NCBI RefSeq assembly: GCF_001580615.1 | Contig: NZ_LHZC01000041.1 | Location: forward strand, 24,523-88,522 | Origin: Acetobacter malorum | GTDB lineage: Bacteria; Pseudomonadota; Alphaproteobacteria; Acetobacterales; Acetobacteraceae | DNA length: 64,000 nucleotides | Direction of reading: 5' to 3' | In this document: positions 8,964 to 17,268 of the stretch, piece after piece | Position numbering within the stretch: position 1 is the first letter of the stretch | Layout: each line of letters begins with the position of its first letter | Position numbers and translations under genes: made by a program | The notes under the pieces: generated by a model | What the model saw: the letters and a program-made list of their open reading frames with translations, nothing else | Databases searched by the model: none | What the model was told of the DNA's origin: nothing

Positions 8964-9386
8964 TCAGGATGAGGATGCAGATAAACCGGGGCGGATGAAC
9001 GCAAACTGCGCCCCGCCTTCTTCCTGCATTTTGGCACGGGCGGGCAGAGCTGCGCGGCGCTCGGAGACTTCCTGCAAAAGCGGCAGCGCCATACGGTCTT
9101 CCCGCAAAAGGCCAATCAAAGCCCGTGCGCGCAACACTTCTTCATCATTGGCGAGGCTGTAGTAAATGGTGCGGGATTCCCGGCGCGGCACAATAATCCC
9201 GGCGCGCCGCAAAGTGCCCAGCTGCTGACTCAGCGTAGGCTGGCCGATACCGGTTGTATTTTCCAGCTCGCTCACCGCCAGAGCGCCATCCAGCAGGGCA
9301 TCCAGAATCATCAGGCGCTGAGGCTGGGCAAACAGCTTCAATCGTTCCACCAGCTGCTTGGCCATGTCGAACGAGAGGGAGCTCAT
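8964..9386 (-). CDS. ArsR-family regulator, BigR/SqrR-like but cysteine-free
   Basis: The 140-residue winged-helix protein carries the ArsR signature: ERLKLFAQPQRLMILDALLDG, then a recognition helix in GIGQPTLSQQLGTLRRAGI and a wing (RRESRTIYYSL). The GIGQPTLSQQLG motif is the one I associate with the BigR/SqrR persulfide sensors. The start is placed at 9386 because it overlaps the peroxiredoxin stop as ATGA (9383-9386), coupling the two genes; a longer frame reaches 9419. From this start there is no cysteine at all, whereas BigR and SqrR sense persulfide through two cysteines. It probably represses the surrounding sulfur/redox genes, but the signal is unclear. Confidence 0.85.
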   Translation of the reverse strand: MSSLSFDMAKQLVERLKLFAQPQRLMILDALLDGALAVSELENTTGIGQPTLSQQLGTLRRAGIIVPRRESRTIYYSLANDEEVLRARALIGLLREDRMALPLLQEVSERRAALPARAKMQEEGGAQFAFIRPGLSASSS

Positions 9387-10042
9387 GCCTTTGCATCCTG
9401 CTGCAACGCCATGAACCATGCCGGTCCGGCCTCTGCTACGGCATCCTGCGTCTGGGCTGCGGGGCTTACCACATCATCCCCCGGCATCCAGCCTTCGGGG
9501 GTCAGCACATCGCCTTCCGCCACGCGCTGCAAAGCCGCCAGCAGGCGCATCAGTTCCATGACGGAACGCCCCACTGTCATCGGGTACCACGTAATGGCCC
9601 GCACAATGCCTTCCGGGTCAATCACGTAAACCGCCCGCACCGTGGCGCTACTCTGCGCCGTGCTGTCCAGCATGCCGTAGGCGCGACCAATGGCCATGGA
9701 GGGGTCTTCCACCACGGGGAACGGGATCACCACGCCAAATTGCGCCCTGATGGCATCGACCCACGCCAGATGGGAGGGCAGACTATCAATGGAAAGCCCT
9801 ACCAGCGCGCAATTCATGGCCCGGAACTGCGGCTCAGCCTTGGCAAAAGCGATGAACTCACTGGTGCAAACGGGCGTGAAATCCGCCGGGTGGGAGAACA
9901 AGATCACCCAATGCCCGCGCAGATTGCTTAAAGTCAGGTCGCCCTGCGTGGTCCGTGCCACGAAATCCGGGGCCATATCGCCAATCTTGAGGGGTGGCGG
10001 AGCCTGAAAGAGGGGACATGCTTCAAACGTAGGATCGCTCAT
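9383..10042 (-). CDS. peroxiredoxin, Prx6 (1-Cys-like) type
   Basis: This thiol peroxidase reduces hydrogen peroxide or organic peroxides in the cytoplasm. The 219-residue length and N-terminal IGDMAPDF followed by FSHPADFTPVCTSEF identify the Prx family; the peroxidatic cysteine is in PVCTSE with the preceding Thr and Pro (PxxxTxxC). The C-terminal PEGIVRAITWYPMTVGRS segment and extended tail (VLTPEGWMPGDDVV) are those of Prx6-type enzymes. A cysteine occurs in AMNCALVG, not at the usual resolving position. It overlaps the ArsR gene by four bases and is divergent from the metallohydrolase, sharing a 108-base promoter region. Confidence 0.92.
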   Translation of the reverse strand: MSDPTFEACPLFQAPPPLKIGDMAPDFVARTTQGDLTLSNLRGHWVILFSHPADFTPVCTSEFIAFAKAEPQFRAMNCALVGLSIDSLPSHLAWVDAIRAQFGVVIPFPVVEDPSMAIGRAYGMLDSTAQSSATVRAVYVIDPEGIVRAITWYPMTVGRSVMELMRLLAALQRVAEGDVLTPEGWMPGDDVVSPAAQTQDAVAEAGPAWFMALQQDAKA

Positions 10043-10070
10043 GCTGCGTTACTTACGCGGGTTACTATCC

Positions 10071-10134
10071 TTGACGCAAGATGGTTTCGTATTTAATGAA
10101 AATGAAGATACACTTTTAAATTAATTTAGAAACT
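10071..10134 (+). promoter_or_regulatory. promoter region with blocks shared with the cyd operon
   Basis: Reading towards the metallohydrolase, TTGACG (10071-10076) begins a 21-base block ending in TTTCGTA (10085-10091). 17 of its 21 positions match the cyd promoter block at 12088-12108. A second block at 10112-10134 has the form ACTTT-TAA-ATTAATT-TA-GAAA-CT and contains the perfect palindrome TAAATTAATTTA (10117-10128). Its counterpart upstream of cydD is ACTTT-C-ATTAATT-AT-GAAA-GT (12123-12143). The metallohydrolase ribosome binding site AAGGA follows. The shared blocks suggest a common operator; binding is not proven. Confidence 0.5.
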
Positions 10135-10150
10135 AACAAGGACGCACCTT

Positions 10151-11077
10151 ATGACGGATGCCCCTATTGCCGCAGCGACAACCCAGATCCTGAATGCTGA
10201 ACGCAACCCGGCTCAAAAGCCAGTTGTTAAAACCTTTTTCGATGAAGCGACCTTTACGGCCAGCCATGTTGTGCATGACCCGGAAACAAAGGCCGCCGCC
10301 GTGGTGGACAGCGTTCTGGATTATGACGCAGCGTCTGGCCGCACGCGCTACGACTCCGCACAGAAAATTGTGGACTATGTGCGGGCAGAGGGGCTGAAAG
10401 TTGAATGGCAGCTGGAAACCCATGCTCATGCCGACCACCTTTCTGCCGCCCCCTGGCTGCAGGAGCAGATTGGCGGAAAACTGGGCATCGGAGCTGACAT
10501 TATCCGGGTGCAGGAGGTTTTTGGCAAAATCTTCAATGCCGGCACCCGCTTCGCCCGGGATGGCTCCCAGTTTGACCACCTGTTCCATGATGGCGACCAG
10601 TTTCAGATCGGCAATCTGGAAGCCACCGCCCTGCATGTACCCGGCCACACCCCGGCTGACATGGCGTTTGTGATCGGCGATGCCGCCTTTATTGGCGATA
10701 CGCTGTTCATGCCCGATTACGGCACCGCCCGCGCAGACTTCCCCGGTGGAGATGCCCGGATGCTGTTCCGCTCCATCCGTCGCCTGCTCACCCTGCCGGA
10801 ACAGACACGCCTGTTCCTGTGCCATGACTACAAGGCACCGGGCCGCACGGAATTTGCATGGGAAACGACAGTGGGGGCCGAGCGCGCCCATAACGTCCAT
10901 GTGCATGATGGCGTGGCAGAAGAGGACTTTGTGAGCATGCGCACCAAGCGCGACTCCACACTCTCTCTCCCCAACCTGATTATGCCGTCCGTGCAGATCA
11001 ACATGCGAGGCGGCCACATGCCGGAGCCGGAAGAAAACGGCGTCAGCTACATCAAGATCCCCGTCAACAAACTCTAA
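10151..11077 (+). CDS. MBL-fold metallohydrolase, persulfide dioxygenase/BLH-like
   Basis: The 308-residue metallo-beta-lactamase-fold protein carries HAHADHL (His91, His93, Asp95, His96), a later VPGHTPADM histidine and FIGDTLFMPDYGTARADFPGGD. The last segment (DYG.AR.DFPGG) is characteristic of the ETHE1/Blh subgroup, which oxidises glutathione persulfide to sulfite or hydrolyses related thioesters. A non-haem iron site formed by two His and one Asp is expected in that subgroup. The gene follows an AAGGA site and is 59 bases upstream of a TauE/SafE exporter, fitting a route persulfide to sulfite to export. Glyoxalase II is the main alternative, but the length and motif favour the persulfide group. 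Confidence 0.85.
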   Translation: MTDAPIAAATTQILNAERNPAQKPVVKTFFDEATFTASHVVHDPETKAAAVVDSVLDYDAASGRTRYDSAQKIVDYVRAEGLKVEWQLETHAHADHLSAAPWLQEQIGGKLGIGADIIRVQEVFGKIFNAGTRFARDGSQFDHLFHDGDQFQIGNLEATALHVPGHTPADMAFVIGDAAFIGDTLFMPDYGTARADFPGGDARMLFRSIRRLLTLPEQTRLFLCHDYKAPGRTEFAWETTVGAERAHNVHVHDGVAEEDFVSMRTKRDSTLSLPNLIMPSVQINMRGGHMPEPEENGVSYIKIPVNKL

Positions 11078-11136
11078 GCCCCAACACCCCAGACCACAGC
11101 ACCCCCGTTTTTTTGACCTGAGGCACAAAGCGTAAA

Positions 11137-11919
11137 ATGTCAGATCCCCTTTTACAGACCGGGCTGGAAATTTTTTCCGGCTCACTGGTCGGCTTTACTC
11201 TTGGGCTTATTGGCGGGGGCGGCTCCATTCTGGCGGTGCCGCTGATGGTCTATCTGGTCGGTGTTTCCAACCCGCATGTCGCTATCGGCACCAGCGCACT
11301 GGCCGTGGCCATTAACGCACTTGTCGGGCTGGCGCAGCATGCCCGCGCCCATACGGTCAAATGGCGATGCGCTGCCATTTTTGCGTCCTGCGGCGTGCTA
11401 GGGGCATTTGCGGGCGCGAGTCTCGGCAAGGCAGTCGATGGCAAAAAACTCCTGCTCTGCTTTGCCATCCTTATGATCGGGGTTGGTATCCTCATGCTCC
11501 GTGGCCGCAAGAACGAGGGCTGCCCCGGCGCAAGCTGCAACCGCGATAACGCTGCCAAAGTCGCAGGCTATGGCGCCGGCACGGGTCTGCTTTCAGGCTT
11601 TTTCGGCATTGGCGGCGGTTTTCTCATTGTGCCGGGCCTGATTGCCTCCACCGGCATGCCGATTCTGAATGCTGTGGGCACGTCACTTGTGGCGGTCTCC
11701 GCTTTCGGATTCAGCACGGCCGCCAGCTATATGGCGTCAGGCTATGTGGACTGGTCTCTGGCCGGACTGTTTATTCTGGGGGGCGCCATTGGCAGCCTGA
11801 TCGGCACCCGCGTGGCCCGCTCCATGGCGCAGTCCAAAGGGGCGCTGACCATCTTTTTCGCCTGCGTGATTTTCTGCGTGGCGACTTACATGATCTGGCA
11901 GTGCCTGTTTGGGCGATAA
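11137..11919 (+). CDS. TauE/SafE family sulfite/organosulfonate exporter
   Basis: The 260-residue integral membrane protein has about eight hydrophobic segments arranged as two repeats. Each repeat carries the glycine-rich family motif: GFTLGLIGGGGSILAVPLMVY near the N-terminus and GLLSGFFGIGGGFLIVPGLI in the middle. A conserved GTSAL/GTSLV follows each. Families of this type export sulfite, sulfoacetate or related anions. Placement 59 bases after the persulfide-dioxygenase-like gene, with a terminator behind it, suggests it removes sulfite made by that enzyme. The central loop contains CPGASC, two cysteines of unknown role. Confidence 0.9.
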   Translation: MSDPLLQTGLEIFSGSLVGFTLGLIGGGGSILAVPLMVYLVGVSNPHVAIGTSALAVAINALVGLAQHARAHTVKWRCAAIFASCGVLGAFAGASLGKAVDGKKLLLCFAILMIGVGILMLRGRKNEGCPGASCNRDNAAKVAGYGAGTGLLSGFFGIGGGFLIVPGLIASTGMPILNAVGTSLVAVSAFGFSTAASYMASGYVDWSLAGLFILGGAIGSLIGTRVARSMAQSKGALTIFFACVIFCVATYMIWQCLFGR

Positions 11920-11975
11920 GCACCCCGACACTTAATAACATAAATTAAATATCATCTTCTCCATGAGGAGAGCGA

Positions 11976-12000
11976 CGGGGCCTTTACGGCCCCGTTTTTT
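11976..12000 (+). terminator. rho-independent terminator after the TauE/SafE gene
   Basis: CGGGGCC (11976-11982) pairs with GGCCCCG (11988-11994) around TTTAC and is followed by TTTTTT. It closes the metallohydrolase-exporter transcript. Confidence 0.9.
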
Positions 12001-12076
12001 GTCTTTTCCCCGGCAACCCTTCCTTAATCGCTGAAATTTTCAGACCCGGACGCAGCTGCCCTGCAGGCCGCGCACA

Positions 12077-12143
12077 CTGACGTACCCTTGACGTCAGATA
12101 CTTTCGTAAATATTTTAATATGACTTTCATTAATTATGAAAGT
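12077..12143 (+). promoter_or_regulatory. cyd operon promoter with two inverted repeats
   Basis: A strong sigma-70-like promoter is visible: TTGACG (12088-12093), 17-bp spacer, TATTTT (12111-12116). An inverted repeat CTGACGT-N7-ACGTCAG (12077-12097) overlaps the -35 box. A second, ACTTTCAT-N5-ATGAAAGT (12123-12143), covers the predicted start site. The layout, one repeat over the -35 and one at the start, is what a repressor site pair would look like. The second repeat and the promoter spacer are shared with the metallohydrolase promoter at 10071-10134. Confidence 0.6.
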
Positions 12144-12184
12144 TTATCTCTTTGTGACCCTTTCCCGCAGGCAGGCAAACCTTC

Positions 12185-13882
12185 ATGCACTCCGAGCAAC
12201 CCCAAAACGACTGGCAGACTGCTGGCATGGCCCGGCGGGCCAAAGGCTGGCTGGCTGGCAGCGTCACGCTGGGTGGCATGGCGGCAGTCCTGTTTGTGCT
12301 GCACCTCACGCTGCTGGCCGGACTTGTGGATGATCTGACTTTCAAAGGCGCATCCTTTGGAGCGGAACAGCACACCGTTCTCCTGCTGCTCGCCTGCCTC
12401 GGCGGAAGCCTGTTTCTGCAATGGCTTGCTGATATGGCAGGCACAGAAGCAGGGCTGCGCATTGCCGCCCATGTGCGGCGCGATGCCCTGCGGCATTTGT
12501 TCCGTGCCGGACCTGTTGGCTGCACGACCCTTCCGGCAGGACGCATTCTCACTACCCTGACGGAAGGGGTAGATGCGCTGGAACCCTATTTTGCGCAGTA
12601 CATTCCCCGTGCCGCCATGATGATCGTGCTACCACTGCTCATTCTGGCCATGGTGTTCCATCTGGACGGCTGGAGCTTTGTCATTCTGGCCTGCACGGGC
12701 CCGCTGATTCCGGTTTTCATGGCGCTGGTTGGTTATAGCGCCCAAAGCATCATGGACCGGCAATGGATGCAGCTGGTTGTGCTGGGCTCCAGCTTTCTGG
12801 ATTCCCTGCGCGGGCTCAGCACGCTGCGTCTTCTGGGCCAGACAGAAGCCAGCATCAGCCGTATGGCTGCTGCGACCGACGCACACCGGGCCAGCACGCT
12901 TTCCGTCATGAAAGTCGCCTTCCTGACCTCGGCTGTTCTGGAATTTTTCTCCAGCCTGTCCATTGCACTGGTCGCTGTGGTTTTTGGCGCGCGGCTGCTG
13001 TCTGGCACGGTTGATTTCCGTTCCGCCTTTCTGGTCCTGCTGCTGGCACCGGAATATTTCATGCCGCTCCGGGCTTTTTCCGCCAGCTACCACGCACGCC
13101 AGAATGCAACGGCAGCGGCTGCCAGGCTTGCTGATCTGTTCGCCCTGCCGGAGATGACGCAACCGGAAACCCAGTCCCGGCTGGCACACACCCGGAATCA
13201 CCCGATAGCCCACCTGATGTGTTCCGACCTGACAGCAGGCTATCCGGGAAAAGCACCGGCTTTGCAGGCGCTTTCCTGCACGCTGTCACGCGGCACACTG
13301 ACCGTTATCACCGGAGAAAGTGGCGCCGGGAAAACAACTTTCCTTCGTGTAATACTGGGGTTTTTACAGCCATCTTCCGGCCAGATCACCGCATGGGACA
13401 CCACAGACGCCCCGGTTAAAGACTGGCAAAACCGCACCGCATGGGTGCCGCAGCGTCCTGTGATGACGATGGGGAGCATTGCCGACACTCTGCGGCTAGC
13501 CAAACCCAACGCAACCGATGCGGAACTGCATGCCGCAGTTCAGCAGGCCGATGCGCTGGAATTTATCGAGGCCTTGCCGCAGGGTTTTGCAACCTCTGTT
13601 GGGGAAAGAGGCGCATGCCTCTCTGGTGGGCAGATCAAGCGGCTGGCGCTGGCACGTGCCCTGCTCCGCAATCCCGATATCCTGTGTCTGGATGAACCAA
13701 CGTCCGACCTGGACCCGGCGAGTGCCCTGCGGGTCGCCCACGCCATTCGCCGCTGTGCCGCAAACAGGATTGTGCTTGTTGCCACACACCATGCCGACAT
13801 GGTCGCGCTGGCTGACCAGTGCCTGCATATCAGTGACGGGCACGGAGAACTCTTCTCCGCACCACAGAGGGCCTGCGCATGA
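12185..13882 (+). CDS. cydD: heterodimeric thiol ABC exporter subunit CydD
   Basis: CydDC is an inner-membrane ABC exporter of cysteine and glutathione to the periplasm and is needed for assembly of bd-type oxidases. The 565-residue protein has an N-terminal transmembrane domain with about six helices (residues ~20-300) and a C-terminal ATPase domain. The ATPase domain has Walker A GESGAGKTT (about 377-385), signature LSGGQIKRLALARALL (about 479) and Walker B ILCLDEPTSDLDP. It is the first gene of the operon, 41 bases after the inverted repeat that covers the predicted promoter start. Its 3' end overlaps cydC by four bases (ATGA), so translation of the two subunits is coupled. Confidence 0.93.
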   Translation: MHSEQPQNDWQTAGMARRAKGWLAGSVTLGGMAAVLFVLHLTLLAGLVDDLTFKGASFGAEQHTVLLLLACLGGSLFLQWLADMAGTEAGLRIAAHVRRDALRHLFRAGPVGCTTLPAGRILTTLTEGVDALEPYFAQYIPRAAMMIVLPLLILAMVFHLDGWSFVILACTGPLIPVFMALVGYSAQSIMDRQWMQLVVLGSSFLDSLRGLSTLRLLGQTEASISRMAAATDAHRASTLSVMKVAFLTSAVLEFFSSLSIALVAVVFGARLLSGTVDFRSAFLVLLLAPEYFMPLRAFSASYHARQNATAAAARLADLFALPEMTQPETQSRLAHTRNHPIAHLMCSDLTAGYPGKAPALQALSCTLSRGTLTVITGESGAGKTTFLRVILGFLQPSSGQITAWDTTDAPVKDWQNRTAWVPQRPVMTMGSIADTLRLAKPNATDAELHAAVQQADALEFIEALPQGFATSVGERGACLSGGQIKRLALARALLRNPDILCLDEPTSDLDPASALRVAHAIRRCAANRIVLVATHHADMVALADQCLHISDGHGELFSAPQRACA

Positions 13883-15570
13883 ATCCCCTTACTTTCTCAG
13901 GGCTTTTCACGCGCGCTCTACGCTGGCCTGTTTTCCTAGGTCTGGCATTGGCCTGTGTGGCAGCCCTTGCCAACTTCGGGCTGCTGTTCCTGTCAGGCTG
14001 GCTGCTGGCCGGGGCGGCCTGCGCCGGAGCTGCTGGGCTTGCGGCACAGCAGGCTTTCAACATGATGCTGCCCGCAACAGGAGTGCGCTTTTTTGCAACG
14101 CTGCGCATTGTCACACGGTATCTGGAACGACTGGTCACGCATGATGCCAGTCTGCGTCTGACGGGCCGCATGCGGGTATGGGTTTATACAAAACTCGCCC
14201 CTCAGGCCCCCGCAGGGCTGACGGACAAACGGGGTGGCGATCTGCTCTCTCGCTTTGTGTCGGATACCGACTGTGTCGGCCAGTCCTACACAGAAACGTT
14301 CATCCCTTTTGCGCGCGCCATTCTCTGCGGTCTCGTCTTTGCGCTTATTTCAGGACTTTTCCTGAAAAGTGCAGGCCTTGTTCTGGCTCTTGGCCTGCTG
14401 GTCTGCATTCTGCCAATCCCCATGAGTGTGGGTCTCTTCTCCGCGCCACGCCTGCGCGCCCTCACCACGCAACGCGGTACGTTTCAGGCAGACCTTGCAG
14501 ACACGCTTGCTGGCTTAGGGGAGTATCTGACCTTGGGGGCTAGTGAAGCCCGGATTGAGGCGCTGGATACCCACCAGAAAACCCTACAGGCTACAGAACG
14601 GCATCTTGCCGCGCTGGAAAGCGGTGCACGCAGACTGATGACTTTTATCGGCCTGCTGACCGCTCTTTACGTCGTTATGCTGGCGGTTCAGGGTTTTCAT
14701 CAGGGTGCGCTCTCTGCACCGGAAATTCCAATGCTGGCGCTGGGGTGTCTCGCTGCGTTTGATGTCACACAACCGCTGCCCGCAGCCTGTCAGGCCTTCA
14801 CCCGCGCTCGTATTGCCGCGGAGCGGCTGCAAGCCTCCTGCAATGCAGCCCCGTGCGTCCCTGCCCCTACCGCCCCCACGCCTGCTCTGCACCACCCGCT
14901 GGATCTTATCGTTCGTGATATCTCCTTTCGGTATCCGAATACCCGGCACTGGGTTCTGGAGCATGCCAGCTTCACCATCCACCAGGGGGAACGTGTGGCG
15001 CTTGTCGGGGCGTCCGGCATTGGCAAGAGCAGTCTGATCAGCCTTCTGAGCCGGTTCTATCCGTATCAGGGCGGTGAAATCACATTGGGAGGGCAGGATC
15101 TTCGTCAGTTTTCAACGGAAGATCTCGCAAAAACCATCAGCGTTGCCGCACAGGATTTCCATCTGTTCAACGGCACCATTCGGGACACACTCCGGCTTGC
15201 TGATTCGGATGCGGATGATGCGCAGATGGCTGAGGCCCTTCGTCCCGTGCAGTTGGAAGAGTTTGTGCAGCACGCGCCCCATGGGCTGGATACGCTGATT
15301 GGGGATGAAGGCCTGGCACTCTCCGGTGGTCAGGCCAGAAGACTTGTTCTTGCGCAGACCCTTTTGCGCAACACCCCATGGCTTATTCTGGATGAGCCCA
15401 CAGAAGGGCTAGACCAGAAAACCGAATACGCCCTGATGCAAGGCCTGATTTCCGCAAGGCCTGATGCCACCATCCTGTGCATTACGCATCGGCGCACCCT
15501 GATCCCGTTTATGGACCGGATACTCACGCTTGCAGGCGGCCAGATCTGCCCGGCGGAGGAGGTGCCATGA
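13879..15570 (+). CDS. cydC: heterodimeric thiol ABC exporter subunit CydC
   Basis: This is the partner of CydD in the cysteine/glutathione exporter of the inner membrane. The 563-residue protein has a transmembrane domain (residues ~15-290) and an ATPase domain with Walker A GASGIGKSS (about 377), signature LSGGQARRLVLAQTLL (about 481) and Walker B LILDEPTEGLD. The expected His switch is in CITHRR. The start overlaps the cydD stop (ATGA at 13879-13882). The cydA start follows 54 bases after its stop; no terminator intervenes, so one cydDCAB-X transcript is likely. Confidence 0.93.
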   Translation: MNPLTFSGLFTRALRWPVFLGLALACVAALANFGLLFLSGWLLAGAACAGAAGLAAQQAFNMMLPATGVRFFATLRIVTRYLERLVTHDASLRLTGRMRVWVYTKLAPQAPAGLTDKRGGDLLSRFVSDTDCVGQSYTETFIPFARAILCGLVFALISGLFLKSAGLVLALGLLVCILPIPMSVGLFSAPRLRALTTQRGTFQADLADTLAGLGEYLTLGASEARIEALDTHQKTLQATERHLAALESGARRLMTFIGLLTALYVVMLAVQGFHQGALSAPEIPMLALGCLAAFDVTQPLPAACQAFTRARIAAERLQASCNAAPCVPAPTAPTPALHHPLDLIVRDISFRYPNTRHWVLEHASFTIHQGERVALVGASGIGKSSLISLLSRFYPYQGGEITLGGQDLRQFSTEDLAKTISVAAQDFHLFNGTIRDTLRLADSDADDAQMAEALRPVQLEEFVQHAPHGLDTLIGDEGLALSGGQARRLVLAQTLLRNTPWLILDEPTEGLDQKTEYALMQGLISARPDATILCITHRRTLIPFMDRILTLAGGQICPAEEVP

Positions 15571-15624
15571 GACGTTAACCCCAAAGATCCCGCTTAAGAG
15601 TTCCTATGATAAAGGATTTTTAAA

Positions 15625-17241
15625 ATGGACATGATCAACCCGACTGTTGTTGATCTTTCACGCTTTCAGTTCGCGCTGACAGCGCTTTACCACTTCATGT
15701 TTGTTCCCCTTACGCTGGGGCTGACATTCATGCTGGCTGCCATGGAAACAGTTTATGTCGTAACCGGCAGAAAAATTTACAAAGATATGGTCCTGTTCTG
15801 GGGCAAGCTGTTCGGCATCAATTTTGCCCTCGGCGTTGCCACCGGCATTACCATGGAGTTTGAATTCGGCACCAACTGGTCCATGTATTCCCGCTTTTTT
15901 GGGGATATGTTCGGCACGCCTCTGGCCATTGAAGGTCTGATGGCCTTCTTTATGGAATCCACCTTTGTGGGTCTGATGTTTTTTGGCTGGGACCGCCTGA
16001 GCAAACAGGCCCATCTGGCCGTGACGTATCTGGTGGCCCTCGGCTCCAACCTGTCTGCCCTGTGGATCCTGATTGCCAACGCCGGCATGAACGTGCCGCA
16101 CGGCGCGCATTTTGACCCGGACACCATGCGCCTGCAGTTTGACAGCTTTGTAAAACTGATCTTCAGCCCGGATGCACAGGCCAAGTTCGTGCACACCTCT
16201 GTTGCCGGGTATGTCTCTGCGGCTCTGCTTGTTATGGGTGTGAGCGCGTTTTACCTGCTGCGTGGTCAGCACAGGCAGTTTGCAGCCCGGTCTTTCCGCA
16301 TGGCGGCACTGTTCGGCATTATCTCCACCGTTGCCGTCATCACGCTGGGCGATGTTCTGGGCCGTGAAGACTATATGGAACAGCCGACCAAAATCGCTGC
16401 CATTGAAGGCCTGTGGCACACCAGCAAACCGCCGTATGAACCGTGGATTCTGGCTGCCCTGCCGGATGACGCCAAACAGGAAAACCATTTTGAAATCGGT
16501 GTTCCGTTTGTTCTCACACCGCTTATTACGCATGACTTCAACACGCCTATCCGTGGCATGCACGAGCTGGAAGATGCTGCCGCACCGCGTATTGAATCCG
16601 GGATTGCCGCTGTCTCCGCCCTGCGCCGATATCAGGAAACACACCAGCAGGCTGATCTGGACGCATTCAAGGCGCATGAGGCCGACCTCGGCTTTGGCTT
16701 TCTGGCCACCCGCCACGCCCCGAATCAGGACGTAACCGCCATTCCGGCTGACGCCCTGCAGAGCGTTGTGGAACAGACCAAACCGGACATTCTTCCGAAC
16801 GTGTTTGTCACCTTCTGGTCTTTCCGTATCATGGTGTTTCTGGCGCTGTATTTCTTCGCGCTGTTTGCCATTTCCGCTTACCTGAGCCTGAAGAACAAGC
16901 TGGAGCGGAACAAGCTCATCCTTAAGGCCTGCATGTGGTCTATCCCGCTGCCTATTCTGGCAACGGAATTCGGATGGATTACAGCAGAAGCTGGCCGCCA
17001 GCCCTGGACGGTGTTCAACACGCTGCCGACCTTCCTGTCCGCTTCCACGCACAGCACGTCCTACATGGTGTTCTCTCTGGCAGGCTTTGCGCTGCTCTAC
17101 AGCATCTTTATCGCGGCAGAACTGTATCTGATGTTCAAGTTCGCACGCCTTGGCCCGGAAGCGCATGACGCCCCGCACAGTGATGATGCGTATGCCGCAC
17201 ACTGCGCTGTTGTCGGCACCCCGCATGCCTCAGGCCACTGA
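15625..17241 (+). CDS. cydA: cytochrome bd ubiquinol oxidase subunit I
   Basis: Subunit I carries haems b558, b595 and d and oxidises quinol at the periplasmic side of the inner membrane. The 538-residue protein begins with RFQFALTALYHFMFVPLTLG, whose His23 corresponds to the conserved haem ligand near the N-terminus. IEGLMAFFMESTFVGL holds the conserved Glu pair, and AEAGRQPW is the GRQPW signature. The loop between the two halves (roughly residues 250-390) is long and aligns by eye with the E. coli bd-I type Q-loop (KIAAIEGLWHT, LGFGFLATR), so this is a long-Q-loop enzyme rather than the short-loop CIO form. It is followed by cydB after 27 bases. Confidence 0.97.
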   Translation: MDMINPTVVDLSRFQFALTALYHFMFVPLTLGLTFMLAAMETVYVVTGRKIYKDMVLFWGKLFGINFALGVATGITMEFEFGTNWSMYSRFFGDMFGTPLAIEGLMAFFMESTFVGLMFFGWDRLSKQAHLAVTYLVALGSNLSALWILIANAGMNVPHGAHFDPDTMRLQFDSFVKLIFSPDAQAKFVHTSVAGYVSAALLVMGVSAFYLLRGQHRQFAARSFRMAALFGIISTVAVITLGDVLGREDYMEQPTKIAAIEGLWHTSKPPYEPWILAALPDDAKQENHFEIGVPFVLTPLITHDFNTPIRGMHELEDAAAPRIESGIAAVSALRRYQETHQQADLDAFKAHEADLGFGFLATRHAPNQDVTAIPADALQSVVEQTKPDILPNVFVTFWSFRIMVFLALYFFALFAISAYLSLKNKLERNKLILKACMWSIPLPILATEFGWITAEAGRQPWTVFNTLPTFLSASTHSTSYMVFSLAGFALLYSIFIAAELYLMFKFARLGPEAHDAPHSDDAYAAHCAVVGTPHASGH

Positions 17242-17268
17242 TGCTTTTGTTGAAAGAAAGGTCCTGAT

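Noticed and set aside
15658..17226. Long open frame of 522 codons on the minus strand
   Set aside because: It is the antisense shadow of cydA, which has clear family motifs on the plus strand.
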